In this document: positions 53,632 through 62,302 of the stretch, piece by piece
Position numbering within the stretch: the stretch's first letter is position 1
How the letters are laid out: each line of letters starts with the position of its first letter
Assembly: GCF_001039005.1 (NCBI RefSeq)
Contig: NZ_LDWR01000050.1
Coordinates: forward strand, 62,001-126,000
Source of the DNA: Burkholderia cepacia
Lineage (GTDB): Bacteria > Pseudomonadota > Gammaproteobacteria > Burkholderiales > Burkholderiaceae
Length of the DNA stretch: 64,000 nucleotides
Reading direction: 5' to 3'
Position numbers and translations under genes: made by a program
Notes under the pieces: model-generated
Database searches by the model: none
Told to the model about the DNA's origin: nothing
Seen by the model: the letters and a program-made list of their open reading frames with translations, nothing else

Positions 53632-54558
53632 ATGAACCGCCTCGAGTCGATGTCCCTGCTGGTGGCGGTGATCGATGCCGGCAGCATGTCGGCCGCCGCG
53701 CGCCAGCTCGGCATTCCGCTGGCGACCGTGAGCCGCAAGATCTCGGATCTCGAGACCTACCTGAATACGCGGCTGCTGCATCGCACGACCCGGCAACTGT
53801 CGCTGACCGAGGCCGGCGAGTCGTATGTCGCCGGTTGCCGGCGCATCCTCGACGACATCGCGGAAACCGAGCGCGCCGCCACCGGCGAATACGCGGCGCC
53901 GCGCGGCGAGTTGATCGTCACCGCGCCGATCGTGTTCGGGCGCCTGCATATCGTGCCGGTGGTGGCCGCGTTCCTCGCCCACTATCCCGAGATCGACGTG
54001 CGCCTGGTGCTGACGGACCGCGTCACCCATCTGATGGAAGAACAGATCGATGTCGCGCTGCGGATCGGCGAGTTGCCCGACAGCACCTTCATGGCGACCC
54101 GTGTCGGCAGCGTGCGCCGTGTGATCTGCGCGAGTCCCGCCTACCTCGCGGCACATGGCGCGCCCGAAGCGCCCGGCGATCTGGCGCAGCATCAATGCAT
54201 TACCTTCGAGGTGCTGGCGTCGCGGCGCGCGTGGGTGTTCGACGGCGAGAAGGGCGAACTGACGGTGCCCGTCCACTCACGCTTCGCCGTGAATACGGCC
54301 GAAGCGGCCATCGATGCCGCCGTGCTCGGCGTGGGGCTGATCCGCGTGCTGTCGTATCAGGTCGCGCAGGCACTGCGCGATCGCATGCTGGACGTGGTAC
54401 TCGATGCGTTCGAATCGCAGCCGCTGCCGGTCAGCCTCGTGCACAAGGGGCAGGCGCCGATGCCGCTGAAACTGCGCGCGTTTCTCGATTTCGTCGCGCC
54501 ACGGCTGCGTGAGCGTATTGCGGAGTTGACGCCTGATTCGGGACCGCGCACCGGCTAG
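53632..54558 (+). CDS. LysR-family transcriptional regulator
   Basis: A 308-residue regulator. The HTH (about 4-60) reads LVAVIDAGSMSAAARQLGIPLATVSRKISDLETYL, and the substrate domain begins RGELIVTAPIVFGRLHIVP, the CrgA-like type. GAGAGGCAAC precedes the ATG. It is divergent from the MFS transporter and probably controls it. Its stop overlaps the stop of the convergent kinase gene in a shared CTAG. Confidence 0.88.
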   Translation: MNRLESMSLLVAVIDAGSMSAAARQLGIPLATVSRKISDLETYLNTRLLHRTTRQLSLTEAGESYVAGCRRILDDIAETERAATGEYAAPRGELIVTAPIVFGRLHIVPVVAAFLAHYPEIDVRLVLTDRVTHLMEEQIDVALRIGELPDSTFMATRVGSVRRVICASPAYLAAHGAPEAPGDLAQHQCITFEVLASRRAWVFDGEKGELTVPVHSRFAVNTAEAAIDAAVLGVGLIRVLSYQVAQALRDRMLDVVLDAFESQPLPVSLVHKGQAPMPLKLRAFLDFVAPRLRERIAELTPDSGPRTG

Positions 54559-56303
54559 GATCTGTTGACACGATCGGTGTGCCCGCCAGCCTGTCTCCCC
54601 GTCTGCGCGCGCAGGACACGCTCCATTGCCGAGCGCAGCTTGTCGCTTGGCACCGGCTTGTGCAGCAGCATGAAGCCGTCGTGTTTCGACCGGCCGGGCC
54701 GGCGCGCCGTCGTGTCGCCGGTGATCAGCATCGCCGGAATGGCCGTGTTGTACTCGTCGCGCAGCCGCGAGATCGCACCGATTCCGTTCTCGTCACCGTG
54801 CAGGTGCAGATCGCAGATCAGCAAGGTCGGGCGTACGTCGTCCGACGCCAGGTGTGCGATGGCCTCGCTTGCCGACGCGGCCGCGACGACCCGGTAGCCC
54901 CATTGCGCGAGCAGGATCGACATCCCGGTGCGGATGGCCGATTCGTCGTCGATCACGACCACGAGGTGGGCGGCGGCCGCGGCCGCGTCGACGGCGATCT
55001 CGTCCGCAACGGCACCGGGTGGCCGGGCGGTCGCGGGCATCCGCGCCACCTGCAGTTCGAAGCACGAGCCCCGCCCGGGCGCGGAGCGCAGCGTCAGCGG
55101 ACAATCCAGCAGCTCGGCCAGGCGCCGCACGATTGCCAGCCCGAGACCCATGCCCTGTTCGTGCCCGCGGCCATGATGGGTCAACTGATAGTAGTCGTCG
55201 AACACGCGGTCCTGCTGATCGGCCGGGATGCCGCGCCCGGTGTCGATGACTTGCACGCGCACGTGCGTGCGGGTGCGCCGGCAGCCGACGACGATGCGTC
55301 CGGCGTCGGTATAGCGCACCGCGTTCGACAGCAGATTGCGCACGATGCGCTCGAGCAGTACCGGATCGGAGTCGATGACGACGGTGCTGCGCACGTACGT
55401 CAGTTGCAACCCCTTCGCATGCGCATCGACGGCCACGTCGCTACACACGCGCTCCAGCATCGTGTCGATCGCGAACGGTCGGCGATGCACGGGCACGACG
55501 CCCGCGTCGAGCCGCGAGATGTCCAGGATCGCGGTGAACAGTTCGTCCATTGCATTGACGGACTGGTTGATGCGTTCGACGAGCAGCGCACCGTCGGTGG
55601 GCATCTGAACGTGCCGCAACGCGCCGACGAACAGGCTGAGCGCATGGACGGGCTGGCGGAGGTCGTGGCTCGCGGCCGCGAGAAAGCGCGATTTGACGTG
55701 CGAGGCCTCGGTGGCGAGATCCTTCTGCTGACGGAAGTTTTCGGCGAGCTGTGCGGCGCGCTGGCGCTCATGTTCGGCGATCCGCTGCGCGTCGATCAAC
55801 TGGAGCTGCATTTCGATCTGGTCGCGGAATTCCTCGACGAGCCGGATGTACCGTTCCGAATATGCATTTTCCTTGCAGTCGAGCACGCAAATCGTGCCGA
55901 ACGTCGTGCGGTCGGGCCAGTGGATCGGCAGGCCGAGATACGAGACCATGTTGACGCGCAGGTCCGGGTTGTCGTGCCATTGCGCCGATTGCCGCGCATC
56001 GGGCACCACCAGCGAGCGGTCGCTCTCGATCACGGCTTCGCAATAGAGCCCCGAGCCGGACAGTTCGGCCGATTCGCCCTGATAGAACGGATTGGTTTCG
56101 TTGCGGCTGGCCACCACCACCTGGATGTCCTTGCCGACATGGCGCATGATCAGCCCGGCCGGCACGCCGACGATATCCGCCATCAGGTCGACGAGGCGTT
56201 GCCATCGCTCGATCACCTCCGCGGCGAGATCGAACGGGCCGTCAGGGTCGGTCGGCGCATCGGGCGATGTGTGACCGTCCGTGGGTCGAGGCGTGGAAGC
56301 CAT
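54555..56303 (-). CDS. Hybrid sensor histidine kinase with GAF domain and receiver
   Basis: A 582-residue soluble kinase. A GAF domain (about 30-165) is followed by HisKA with His213 in ASHDLRQPVHAL, an HATPase domain (NAVRYTDAG; DTGRGIPADQQ; GMGLGLAIVRR; GRGSCFEL), and a C-terminal receiver from about 450 with DDE near its start and phosphoacceptor Asp in LICDLHL. It has no transmembrane helix, so the signal is cytoplasmic. It lies 121 bases after the response-regulator gene and is transcribed with it. Confidence 0.88.
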   Translation of the reverse strand: MASTPRPTDGHTSPDAPTDPDGPFDLAAEVIERWQRLVDLMADIVGVPAGLIMRHVGKDIQVVVASRNETNPFYQGESAELSGSGLYCEAVIESDRSLVVPDARQSAQWHDNPDLRVNMVSYLGLPIHWPDRTTFGTICVLDCKENAYSERYIRLVEEFRDQIEMQLQLIDAQRIAEHERQRAAQLAENFRQQKDLATEASHVKSRFLAAASHDLRQPVHALSLFVGALRHVQMPTDGALLVERINQSVNAMDELFTAILDISRLDAGVVPVHRRPFAIDTMLERVCSDVAVDAHAKGLQLTYVRSTVVIDSDPVLLERIVRNLLSNAVRYTDAGRIVVGCRRTRTHVRVQVIDTGRGIPADQQDRVFDDYYQLTHHGRGHEQGMGLGLAIVRRLAELLDCPLTLRSAPGRGSCFELQVARMPATARPPGAVADEIAVDAAAAAAHLVVVIDDESAIRTGMSILLAQWGYRVVAAASASEAIAHLASDDVRPTLLICDLHLHGDENGIGAISRLRDEYNTAIPAMLITGDTTARRPGRSKHDGFMLLHKPVPSDKLRSAMERVLRAQTGRQAGGHTDRVNRS

Positions 56304-56424
56304 CTGCGATCCCGCTGGCGATGAGGATGACGAAAATCTAGGCGATTCGCGTCGGGTTGGCAATTCGCGCGGTGCACCTCCCGCGCCAACGGGCCGGTTT
56401 GACCGGCGCGCCGCAGGCGGGCGG

Positions 56425-57066
56425 TCAGATCAGTCCGGCCTTCCTGCCGGCAGCGGCCGCCTGGGTCCGGTTGATCACGTTCAGTGCCTTGAAGATCGCG
56501 GTGATATGCGCCTTGACGGTCTTTTCGGACAAGCCGAGCTTGTCCGCGATGATCTTGTTCGGCACGCCCTCCGCAAGATAGCGGAGTACTTCGACCTGGC
56601 GTTGCGTCAATGTCGAGTCGCGTAACGCGGGTGGCGGGCTCGTGGCGCCGTCCGGGTGCGGCGCGGCATGCTCGTCGAGCAGGAGCGGCGGCACGTAACG
56701 TTCACCGTTGAGTGCGATCCGGATGGCGGACAGCAGCGTGCGCGGGCCGGCGGACTTCGGGACGTAGCCCATTGCGCCCTGCGCGAACGCGTTGCGCACC
56801 GCGCTCAGATCCTCCGACGAAGACAGCACGATGACGGGCAGCCCCGGGCGCATCCGCGCGAACACGGCGAGCGCTTCGAGCCCGTTCATGCCGTGCAGTT
56901 TCAGGTCGAGCACGATGGCGTCGAGGTCGGTGTGCTGGTCGAGCATCCGCACCGCGTCATCCGCATTGCCCGCCTGAACGACGACCGTGTCGCTGTTCTC
57001 CTGACGGAGCAGCATTTCCACGCCGTCCCGCAGGATCGCGTGATCGTCGACGATCAGAATTTTCAT
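56425..57066 (-). CDS. NarL/FixJ-family response regulator
   Basis: A 213-residue regulator. The receiver has DDH at 7-9, phosphoacceptor Asp54 (IVLDLKLHG) and Lys near 104 (YVPKSAG). The LuxR-type HTH reads LTQRQVEVLRYLAEGVPNKIIADKLGLSEKTVKAHI. It is the likely partner of the hybrid kinase immediately downstream in the same direction. Its promoter region faces that of the flhDC-like genes. Confidence 0.9.
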   Translation of the reverse strand: MKILIVDDHAILRDGVEMLLRQENSDTVVVQAGNADDAVRMLDQHTDLDAIVLDLKLHGMNGLEALAVFARMRPGLPVIVLSSSEDLSAVRNAFAQGAMGYVPKSAGPRTLLSAIRIALNGERYVPPLLLDEHAAPHPDGATSPPPALRDSTLTQRQVEVLRYLAEGVPNKIIADKLGLSEKTVKAHITAIFKALNVINRTQAAAAGRKAGLI

Positions 57067-57495
57067 TGGGATGATGAAAGGTGGGACGGCCGGTGCTGAT
57101 TCGGTCTGAGCGAACCGGATTGTACAAGACGAAAGTCTTAATACTAAAGTCTCATTTGTCCTCTATTTATCCTGCATTTGTCTTGCGCCTAACGTCGCGT
57201 TTACATTCGACGGGATATCGCCGAGACTCAATCGTGACGGTTTGCAATGCAGGCCGTTTCGGGGGTGCCGTGCGAGGTGCCACGTGCATCGCCGCGACGC
57301 GGTCTGCGACGCCTGAGGCCGCGCCGGAACTGAATCGCAGCCCCATGCATGCGCGCGATGCGAATCGTGCGGGAATGTCCGGTTTCGATATTTCGTACTG
57401 CCAGAAGAACATAACGATCCGTAATAAAATTTTTATCGGCACGCATTTTTGACGACGACTCATTGACCCTGGCAGCGCATTAATCGAGGTGAACG
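57067..57495. promoter_or_regulatory. Divergent promoter region with short direct repeats
   Basis: About 430 bases with no credible gene between the response regulator and the flhD paralogue. Two repeat pairs lie near the regulator start: AAAGTCT at 57132-57138 and 57146-57152, and CATTTGTC at 57153-57160 and 57175-57182. The part near 57400-57440 is AT-rich and may hold the flhD-like promoter. Confidence 0.5.
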
Positions 57496-57819
57496 ATGAA
57501 GCTTGTCAACGACAGTGACGCAATGTGGGAATTGAACATGTCGTATCTGTGCCTCGCGCAGCGGCTGTTGCAGTCGGATCGCGCGATCGGCATGTTCCGT
57601 CTGGGCGTGAGCGCCGACGTCGCCGTTGCGCTGGCGGCGTTGTCGGTGAAGCACATGAACGATCTCGCGTCGGCGGGACAGCTCATCTGCGCGTTGCGGC
57701 CGAGCCGGCACGGCGTGATATCGGCGCTGACCCGCGCGACGCCGCCGGTCGACATCGTGCGTCTCCATACCGCGCTGGCGCTGGCGGGTCTCGCGCTGCC
57801 CGACGAGGCCGCATCATGA
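57496..57819 (+). CDS. FlhD-like transcriptional regulator (paralogue)
   Basis: A 107-residue FlhD-family protein: [28 protein letters not shown] then LVRLH-type C-terminus ([14 protein letters not shown]). FlhD forms a hetero-oligomer with FlhC to activate flagellar class II promoters. The gene lies among sensor kinases, not flagellar genes, so it is probably an additional copy and its targets are uncertain. Its stop overlaps the flhC-like start (ATGA). Confidence 0.8.
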   Translation: MKLVNDSDAMWELNMSYLCLAQRLLQSDRAIGMFRLGVSADVAVALAALSVKHMNDLASAGQLICALRPSRHGVISALTRATPPVDIVRLHTALALAGLALPDEAAS

Positions 57820-58487
57820 ACGATCCTGTCAGGCGGCACGACCTCGTGGACGATGCGCAACGCACGATGCAGGCGGTGGCGCTGATCCGGCTCGGCGCGC
57901 GGCTCCAGATGCTGGAAATCGAGTGCGCGCTGCCGTACGACCGTCTCGCGCGTCTTTACCGGGAGGTGCGCGGTGTCGCGGCGCCGAAAGGGATGCTGCC
58001 GTCCTCGACGGACTGGTACATGACGTGGCTCGCGAATCTTCACGCATCGCTGTTCCATGGCATCTACCGTTTCCTGCGAAACGACGCGGGCTGCTCCCGG
58101 CTCGACGCACTCGTCAAGGGCTACACGCTATACGCCGAGCACGGCGGTGCGGCCGGCATTGCGCTGCCGCTCGATCTGACGCGGGCCTGGATGCTCGTGC
58201 GCTTCATCGACGGCGGCGTGCTCGACCTCGCGCCATGCGCGCGTTGCGGCGCGTCGTTCGTCACGTATCGCTACGCGTTGCGGCGCCATACGGTCTGTGT
58301 TGCGTGCCGGCTGCCGGCACGCGCCGGCAAGCGTGCGGTCCACGCGCCGCCGCGTGTCGACCCCGTCGCGCCCTGCGCGACGCGGCAAGACGCGCGCGCG
58401 ACGATCATGTCCCGCTGCAAGGGCGGCACGGTCGCGACGCGCGGGTGCGGGGCGGGCGGGTGGCGGGGAGAACGCGATGCCGGCTAG
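57816..58487 (+). CDS. FlhC-like transcriptional regulator (paralogue)
   Basis: A 223-residue FlhC-family protein. The N-terminal part ([33 protein letters not shown]) is typical. The zinc site uses CARC and CVAC (near 138 and 158). Residues beyond about 180 are a variable, basic tail rich in Gly, Arg and Cys that is longer than usual. It is coupled to the FlhD-like gene by ATGA, so the pair is likely a functional complex. Confidence 0.82.
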   Translation: MNDPVRRHDLVDDAQRTMQAVALIRLGARLQMLEIECALPYDRLARLYREVRGVAAPKGMLPSSTDWYMTWLANLHASLFHGIYRFLRNDAGCSRLDALVKGYTLYAEHGGAAGIALPLDLTRAWMLVRFIDGGVLDLAPCARCGASFVTYRYALRRHTVCVACRLPARAGKRAVHAPPRVDPVAPCATRQDARATIMSRCKGGTVATRGCGAGGWRGERDAG

Positions 58488-58505
58488 CGGAGCGGACGAG
58501 GCCGC

Positions 58506-60491
58506 GTGCGTCGCACGTCCGTTGCGAACCGGGCCCGCATCGTGAACCCCGGCGGCTTGTCGATCCGGCAGCGGATGCGTGCCGGCTTCGTGCTTGTGGT
58601 GGCGCTGACGGCGGTGGCGTGCGGGACGAACGTCTGGGAAAGCTACCGGCAGTACCGGCAGGGGAGCCTCGATCTGCGCGACTTCGAACAGGTCGAGCGC
58701 ACGATGATCGCGTTGAACCTGATCTCGGCCGAACGCTGGCCGGCCAATGCGCTGCTCGCGCATCGGCGGCGCGACGCGGCGGCCGACGCGACGGCCGTGA
58801 GCGCCGCACGGGTGCGCGCCGACCAGGCGCTCGACGCGCTTCGAACGCATCTCGCGCAGGCGAGCGTGCTCGACGCGCCCGAACGCGGGATCGCGCTGCA
58901 TGCGATCGAAGCGATCCGCGCCGAGCTGGCCGGTGCGCGGCATGAGGTCGACACGCTCGCCGCGCAGCCGCCGGACGCGCGCATGGTGTGGCAAGTACAG
59001 TCCGCGCAGGACCGGATGTTCGCGGCCGCCGACGATCTCGCGACCCTGGCGCACGACGTGATGGCGGGCACCGCGATGCGCCACCCCGATACGGCGAACG
59101 CGCTGATGCTTGCGTACCTGCTCGGCGACCTGCGCGAATACACCGGGCGTCTCGGCTCGCTGTTCGTCGCACCGCTGATGCGGAACGCGCCGCTCGACGA
59201 CGAGCGGCTCGCGCGCATTCTCCAGATGCGCGGACGCATCGTGCAGCTACGCGCGCTGATTGCCGGCGCGATCTCGCCGCAGCTCGCCGACCCAACGCTC
59301 GCGAACGACTTCGCGCGGCTGAACGATACGATGGAGGGTAGCTTCCTGCCGCTTGTCTCGGCGACGATCCGCGCGGGCCGGACGGGCAACTATGCGATGA
59401 ATGCCGAGGACTTCGCGCGGCGGATCATGCGCGACCTCCGACCGGCGGAACAACTCCGTGATCGCGTGATCGACGTCACGCGGGCGCGCGCGGTCGAGCT
59501 GCGCGATGCGGCTCGTTTCAGAATGGCCTTGTCCGCCGCCGAAGCGGCGTGCTGCATCGCGATACTGTTCCTGCTCGTACGCGGCACGCAGCGGACGCTG
59601 TCGAAACCGCTCGACGCGTTGAGCCGGGGCATCGTCGCGCTGAGCCAGGGCGACGTATCGCCGATCGTCGCGGTGCCGGGCACGGGTCCGGAGATCGCGC
59701 GGTTGAACGACGCGCTGGATCGGCTGCGCGGCGCGTACGTCCGCCGCGAGGTGCTCGAGCGGCAGCGCAACGACATGCTGACGTTGTTCTCGCACGACAT
59801 GCGTGCGCCGCTCACGTCGGTCGTCGTGCTCGTGGGCGCGCCGGCGGCGTGCCCGGTCGACTGCACGTTGCGCGAACGCCTTCACGAGATCGGCAGGCTG
59901 ACGCGTCATACGCTGGCGATGGCGGACGGCTTCGCGCAAGTGTCGCGGGCCGAGGCGGGCGAGTACGCACCGGAGCTCGTCAATGTCGCGGAGCTGATGA
60001 ACCAGGCGCGGGACGAAGTCTGGTCGCACGCGAGCGAAAAAGAGATCGACGTCGACGACGTGCCGCATTGCGACGACGCGCTCGTGCACGGCGATCCGGT
60101 GCTGCTGTCGCGCGCGCTGGTCAAGTTGCTGGGGAACGCCGTCGAATACAGCGCGTCGCATACCCGCATCGAGTGCAGCGTCGAGCTGGCCGAGGATCGT
60201 GCGTCGGTGCGCTGCGTGATCCGCGATCACGGTTACGGGATCGCGGCCGAGGATCAGGCGAGACTGTTCGAGCGCTACCGGCGCTTTCGCCTGAAAGGGC
60301 AACCCGACGCAAAGGGCGTCGGGCTCGGGATGGCGTTTGCCAAGGCGGTCGTGGAGCGCCATCGCGGCGAGATCCGCGTGCACAGCGCCGCGTGGCAGGG
60401 TACGACGGTGACGGTGACATTGCCGGCGGCGGGCGTGTGCGGTCCGGCGGAGGCCATGCATGCGATGGAGGCCGAGGCCGCGCGCGAGTGA
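58506..60491 (+). CDS. Membrane sensor histidine kinase
   Basis: A 661-residue kinase. Transmembrane helices lie near residues 25-43 and 343-363, framing a large helical periplasmic domain of about 300 residues. A HAMP-like segment follows, then HisKA (LFSHDMRAPLTSV) and HATPase (LGNAVEYSASH; GYGIAAEDQARLF; GVGLGMAFAKAVV). The start is GTG 58506 (GACGAGG upstream) or GTG 58542. It lies 18 bases after the flhC-like gene and no receiver gene adjoins, so the FlhDC-like pair may be functionally linked to it. Confidence 0.82.
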   Translation: MRRTSVANRARIVNPGGLSIRQRMRAGFVLVVALTAVACGTNVWESYRQYRQGSLDLRDFEQVERTMIALNLISAERWPANALLAHRRRDAAADATAVSAARVRADQALDALRTHLAQASVLDAPERGIALHAIEAIRAELAGARHEVDTLAAQPPDARMVWQVQSAQDRMFAAADDLATLAHDVMAGTAMRHPDTANALMLAYLLGDLREYTGRLGSLFVAPLMRNAPLDDERLARILQMRGRIVQLRALIAGAISPQLADPTLANDFARLNDTMEGSFLPLVSATIRAGRTGNYAMNAEDFARRIMRDLRPAEQLRDRVIDVTRARAVELRDAARFRMALSAAEAACCIAILFLLVRGTQRTLSKPLDALSRGIVALSQGDVSPIVAVPGTGPEIARLNDALDRLRGAYVRREVLERQRNDMLTLFSHDMRAPLTSVVVLVGAPAACPVDCTLRERLHEIGRLTRHTLAMADGFAQVSRAEAGEYAPELVNVAELMNQARDEVWSHASEKEIDVDDVPHCDDALVHGDPVLLSRALVKLLGNAVEYSASHTRIECSVELAEDRASVRCVIRDHGYGIAAEDQARLFERYRRFRLKGQPDAKGVGLGMAFAKAVVERHRGEIRVHSAAWQGTTVTVTLPAAGVCGPAEAMHAMEAEAARE

Positions 60492-60497
60492 CGCGCG

Positions 60498-60519
60498 GCT
60501 TCCCTGCTGGCCGGGAAGC
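60498..60519. terminator. Hairpin between convergent kinase and deoC
   Basis: GCTTCCC (60498-60504), an 8-base loop, then GGGAAGC (60513-60519), between the kinase stop at 60491 and the deoC stop at 60567. There is no U-tract. Confidence 0.35.
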
Positions 60520-60566
60520 GCCGGATGTCGGCAGGATCGCGCAGCCGGGCTTCCGGCACCGCGTCG

Positions 60567-61247
60567 TCAGTACCCCGCGTCGCTGCTGCTTTGATCGGTG
60601 ACGATCGCCACCCCCGAACTCGTGCCGAGCCGCGTCGCGCCGGCTTCGAGCATCGCAAGCGCGGCCGCGCGGTCGCGCACGCCGCCGGACGCCTTCACGC
60701 CGAGATCCGGGCCGACCGTGCGGCGCATCAGTGCGACATCCGCGAGCGTCGCGCCGCCGTGGCCGAACCCCGTCGACGTCTTCACGAACGCGACACCGAG
60801 ATCGCGGCACATCTCGCACACGCGGACCTTCTCGTCGTCGCTCAGCAGGCCCGTCTCGAGGATCACCTTGAGCGGCACCGCGCCGCACGCTTGGTGCACG
60901 GCTTCGATGTCGGCCTTCACGTCGTCGGCGCGGCCGCTCTTCAGCGCGCCGAGGTTGATCACCATGTCGATCTCGCCGGCGCCCGCCGCGATCGCGGCCG
61001 ACGCCTCGAATGCCTTCGCGGCCGACAGCCCCGCGCCGAGCGGAAAGCCGACCACCGCACACACGAGCACGCCGGTGCTGGCCAGCTCGCGCGCGGCGAG
61101 CGGCACGTTCGCCGAATTCACGCAGACCGAGTAGAAGCGATGCCCGGCCGCCTGGCGGCAGAGTTCGCGGATCTGCGCGTCGCTCGCGTCGGGCGCGAGC
61201 AGCGTGTGATCGATGGTTTGGGCGAGCTGGGCGTTGGAAAGCGGCAT
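60567..61247 (-). CDS. deoC: Deoxyribose-phosphate aldolase
   Basis: A 226-residue class I aldolase that cleaves 2-deoxyribose-5-phosphate to acetaldehyde and glyceraldehyde-3-phosphate. The Schiff-base Lys156 lies in [10 protein letters not shown], the second conserved Lys185 in VKASGGV, and Asp95 in EIDMVINLG. It is divergent from the DeoR-family gene with 146 bases between starts, where a candidate operator is seen. Confidence 0.95.
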   Translation of the reverse strand: MPLSNAQLAQTIDHTLLAPDASDAQIRELCRQAAGHRFYSVCVNSANVPLAARELASTGVLVCAVVGFPLGAGLSAAKAFEASAAIAAGAGEIDMVINLGALKSGRADDVKADIEAVHQACGAVPLKVILETGLLSDDEKVRVCEMCRDLGVAFVKTSTGFGHGGATLADVALMRRTVGPDLGVKASGGVRDRAAALAMLEAGATRLGTSSGVAIVTDQSSSDAGY

Positions 61248-61294
61248 GTTTCAGGACTCCACGGATCGTATGCCGGCAAGGCACACGGAAAGTT

Positions 61295-61308
61295 GATGTT
61301 TTCACATC
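61295..61308. promoter_or_regulatory. Candidate DeoR-family operator
   Basis: GATGT-TTTC-ACATC, perfect 5-base arms, lies between the divergent deoC and deoR-like genes, 48 bases before the deoC start on its strand. Confidence 0.4.
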
Positions 61309-61393
61309 GGTTTGTTACAAATACGACATTCCGGCCGGCTCCGCACGCCCGGCACGACAAGCGGCAGGTGCGACGGGTACGCAGGATACAGGC

Positions 61394-62164
61394 ATGGAAA
61401 CGAAGAAGGGCGAACGAATCAAGACGCTGATGAACGTGCTGCAAGGGCAGAACGCGATTCATCTGAGGGAAGTGGCCGAGCTGTTCGGCGTGTCCGAGAT
61501 GACGATCCGCCGCGATCTCGCGGACAACCCGCACGGCCTCAGCCTGATCGGCGGTTACGTGACACGCCATTTCGCCGCGCAGCGCAGCGACATCGGCGAA
61601 TACCTGATCAGCGCCGAGAACAACCGGCAGACCGAGGAAAAGCGCCGCATCGGCAAGCTTGCCGCGCAGTTCGTGACCACCGGCGACACGATCTTCGTCG
61701 ACTGCGGCTCGACCACGCCGTTCATCGTCGACTTCATTCCGGACGACCTCGAATTCACGGCCGTCTGCAACGCGCTGAACGTGTTCGCGAAGCTGCAGCA
61801 GAAACCGCATTGCAACGTGATCCTGTGCGGCGGCGCGTATCACCGCCAGAACATGGTGTTCGAATCGGTCGCCGAAACGGGCATCCTCGACTCGGTGCGC
61901 GTGTCGAAGGCGTTCATCTCGGCGGCCGGCGTGAGCGACCGCTGCGGCGTCACGTGCTTCAACTTCCACGAAGTCGACGCGAAGAAGAAGGTGATGGCGC
62001 GTGCGCAGAACCGCTTCCTGCTGGTCGACCACACGAAGTTCGACGAAGTGCGCGCGGCCTATTTCGCCGAACTGACCGACTTCAACTACGTGATCTCCGA
62101 CGGACAACTGAGCCGCCGCTACGAAACGACGATCCGCGAACACGGAATCGCGCTCGTGACCTGA
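61394..62164 (+). CDS. DeoR-family transcriptional regulator
   Basis: A 256-residue DeoR-type repressor. The N-terminal HTH reads LREVAELFGVSEMTIRRDL. The C-terminal sugar-phosphate sensor has the family's FVDCGSTTPFIVDFIP, VILCGGAYHRQN and LVDHTKFDEV. The setting points to deoxyribose-5-phosphate as effector, which is inference. ATG 61394 begins at the HTH. Codons further upstream overlap the intergenic promoter of deoC and are rejected. Confidence 0.9.
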   Translation: METKKGERIKTLMNVLQGQNAIHLREVAELFGVSEMTIRRDLADNPHGLSLIGGYVTRHFAAQRSDIGEYLISAENNRQTEEKRRIGKLAAQFVTTGDTIFVDCGSTTPFIVDFIPDDLEFTAVCNALNVFAKLQQKPHCNVILCGGAYHRQNMVFESVAETGILDSVRVSKAFISAAGVSDRCGVTCFNFHEVDAKKKVMARAQNRFLLVDHTKFDEVRAAYFAELTDFNYVISDGQLSRRYETTIREHGIALVT

Positions 62165-62186
62165 CGCAACGCGGCCGCGCATCGCG

Positions 62187-62300
62187 TTATGCATCGCGTG
62201 CTTCCGCCGCGCTCAGGTAGCCGGTGATGACTTCGGTGCGGTACAGCGTGCGCGGTGCTTCGCGGAAGTCGTCGCGCCGCAGTTCGATCTCGCCTCGCAT
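62187..62300 (-). CDS. Short 37-residue frame after the transporter gene
   Basis: MRGEIELRRDDFREA then PRTLYRTEVITGYLSAAEARDA. It begins 2 bases after the transporter stop and ends 22 bases from the convergent deoR-like gene. The first half vaguely recalls the N-termini of aldose-1-epimerase-like proteins, so it may be a remnant of such a gene. I do not recognise a function. Confidence 0.4.
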   Translation of the reverse strand: MRGEIELRRDDFREAPRTLYRTEVITGYLSAAEARDA

Positions 62301-62302
62301 GC

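Noticed and set aside
54579-56324. A 581-codon plus-strand frame opposite the hybrid kinase
   Set aside because: No motif, and the opposite strand encodes a complete GAF-kinase-receiver protein.
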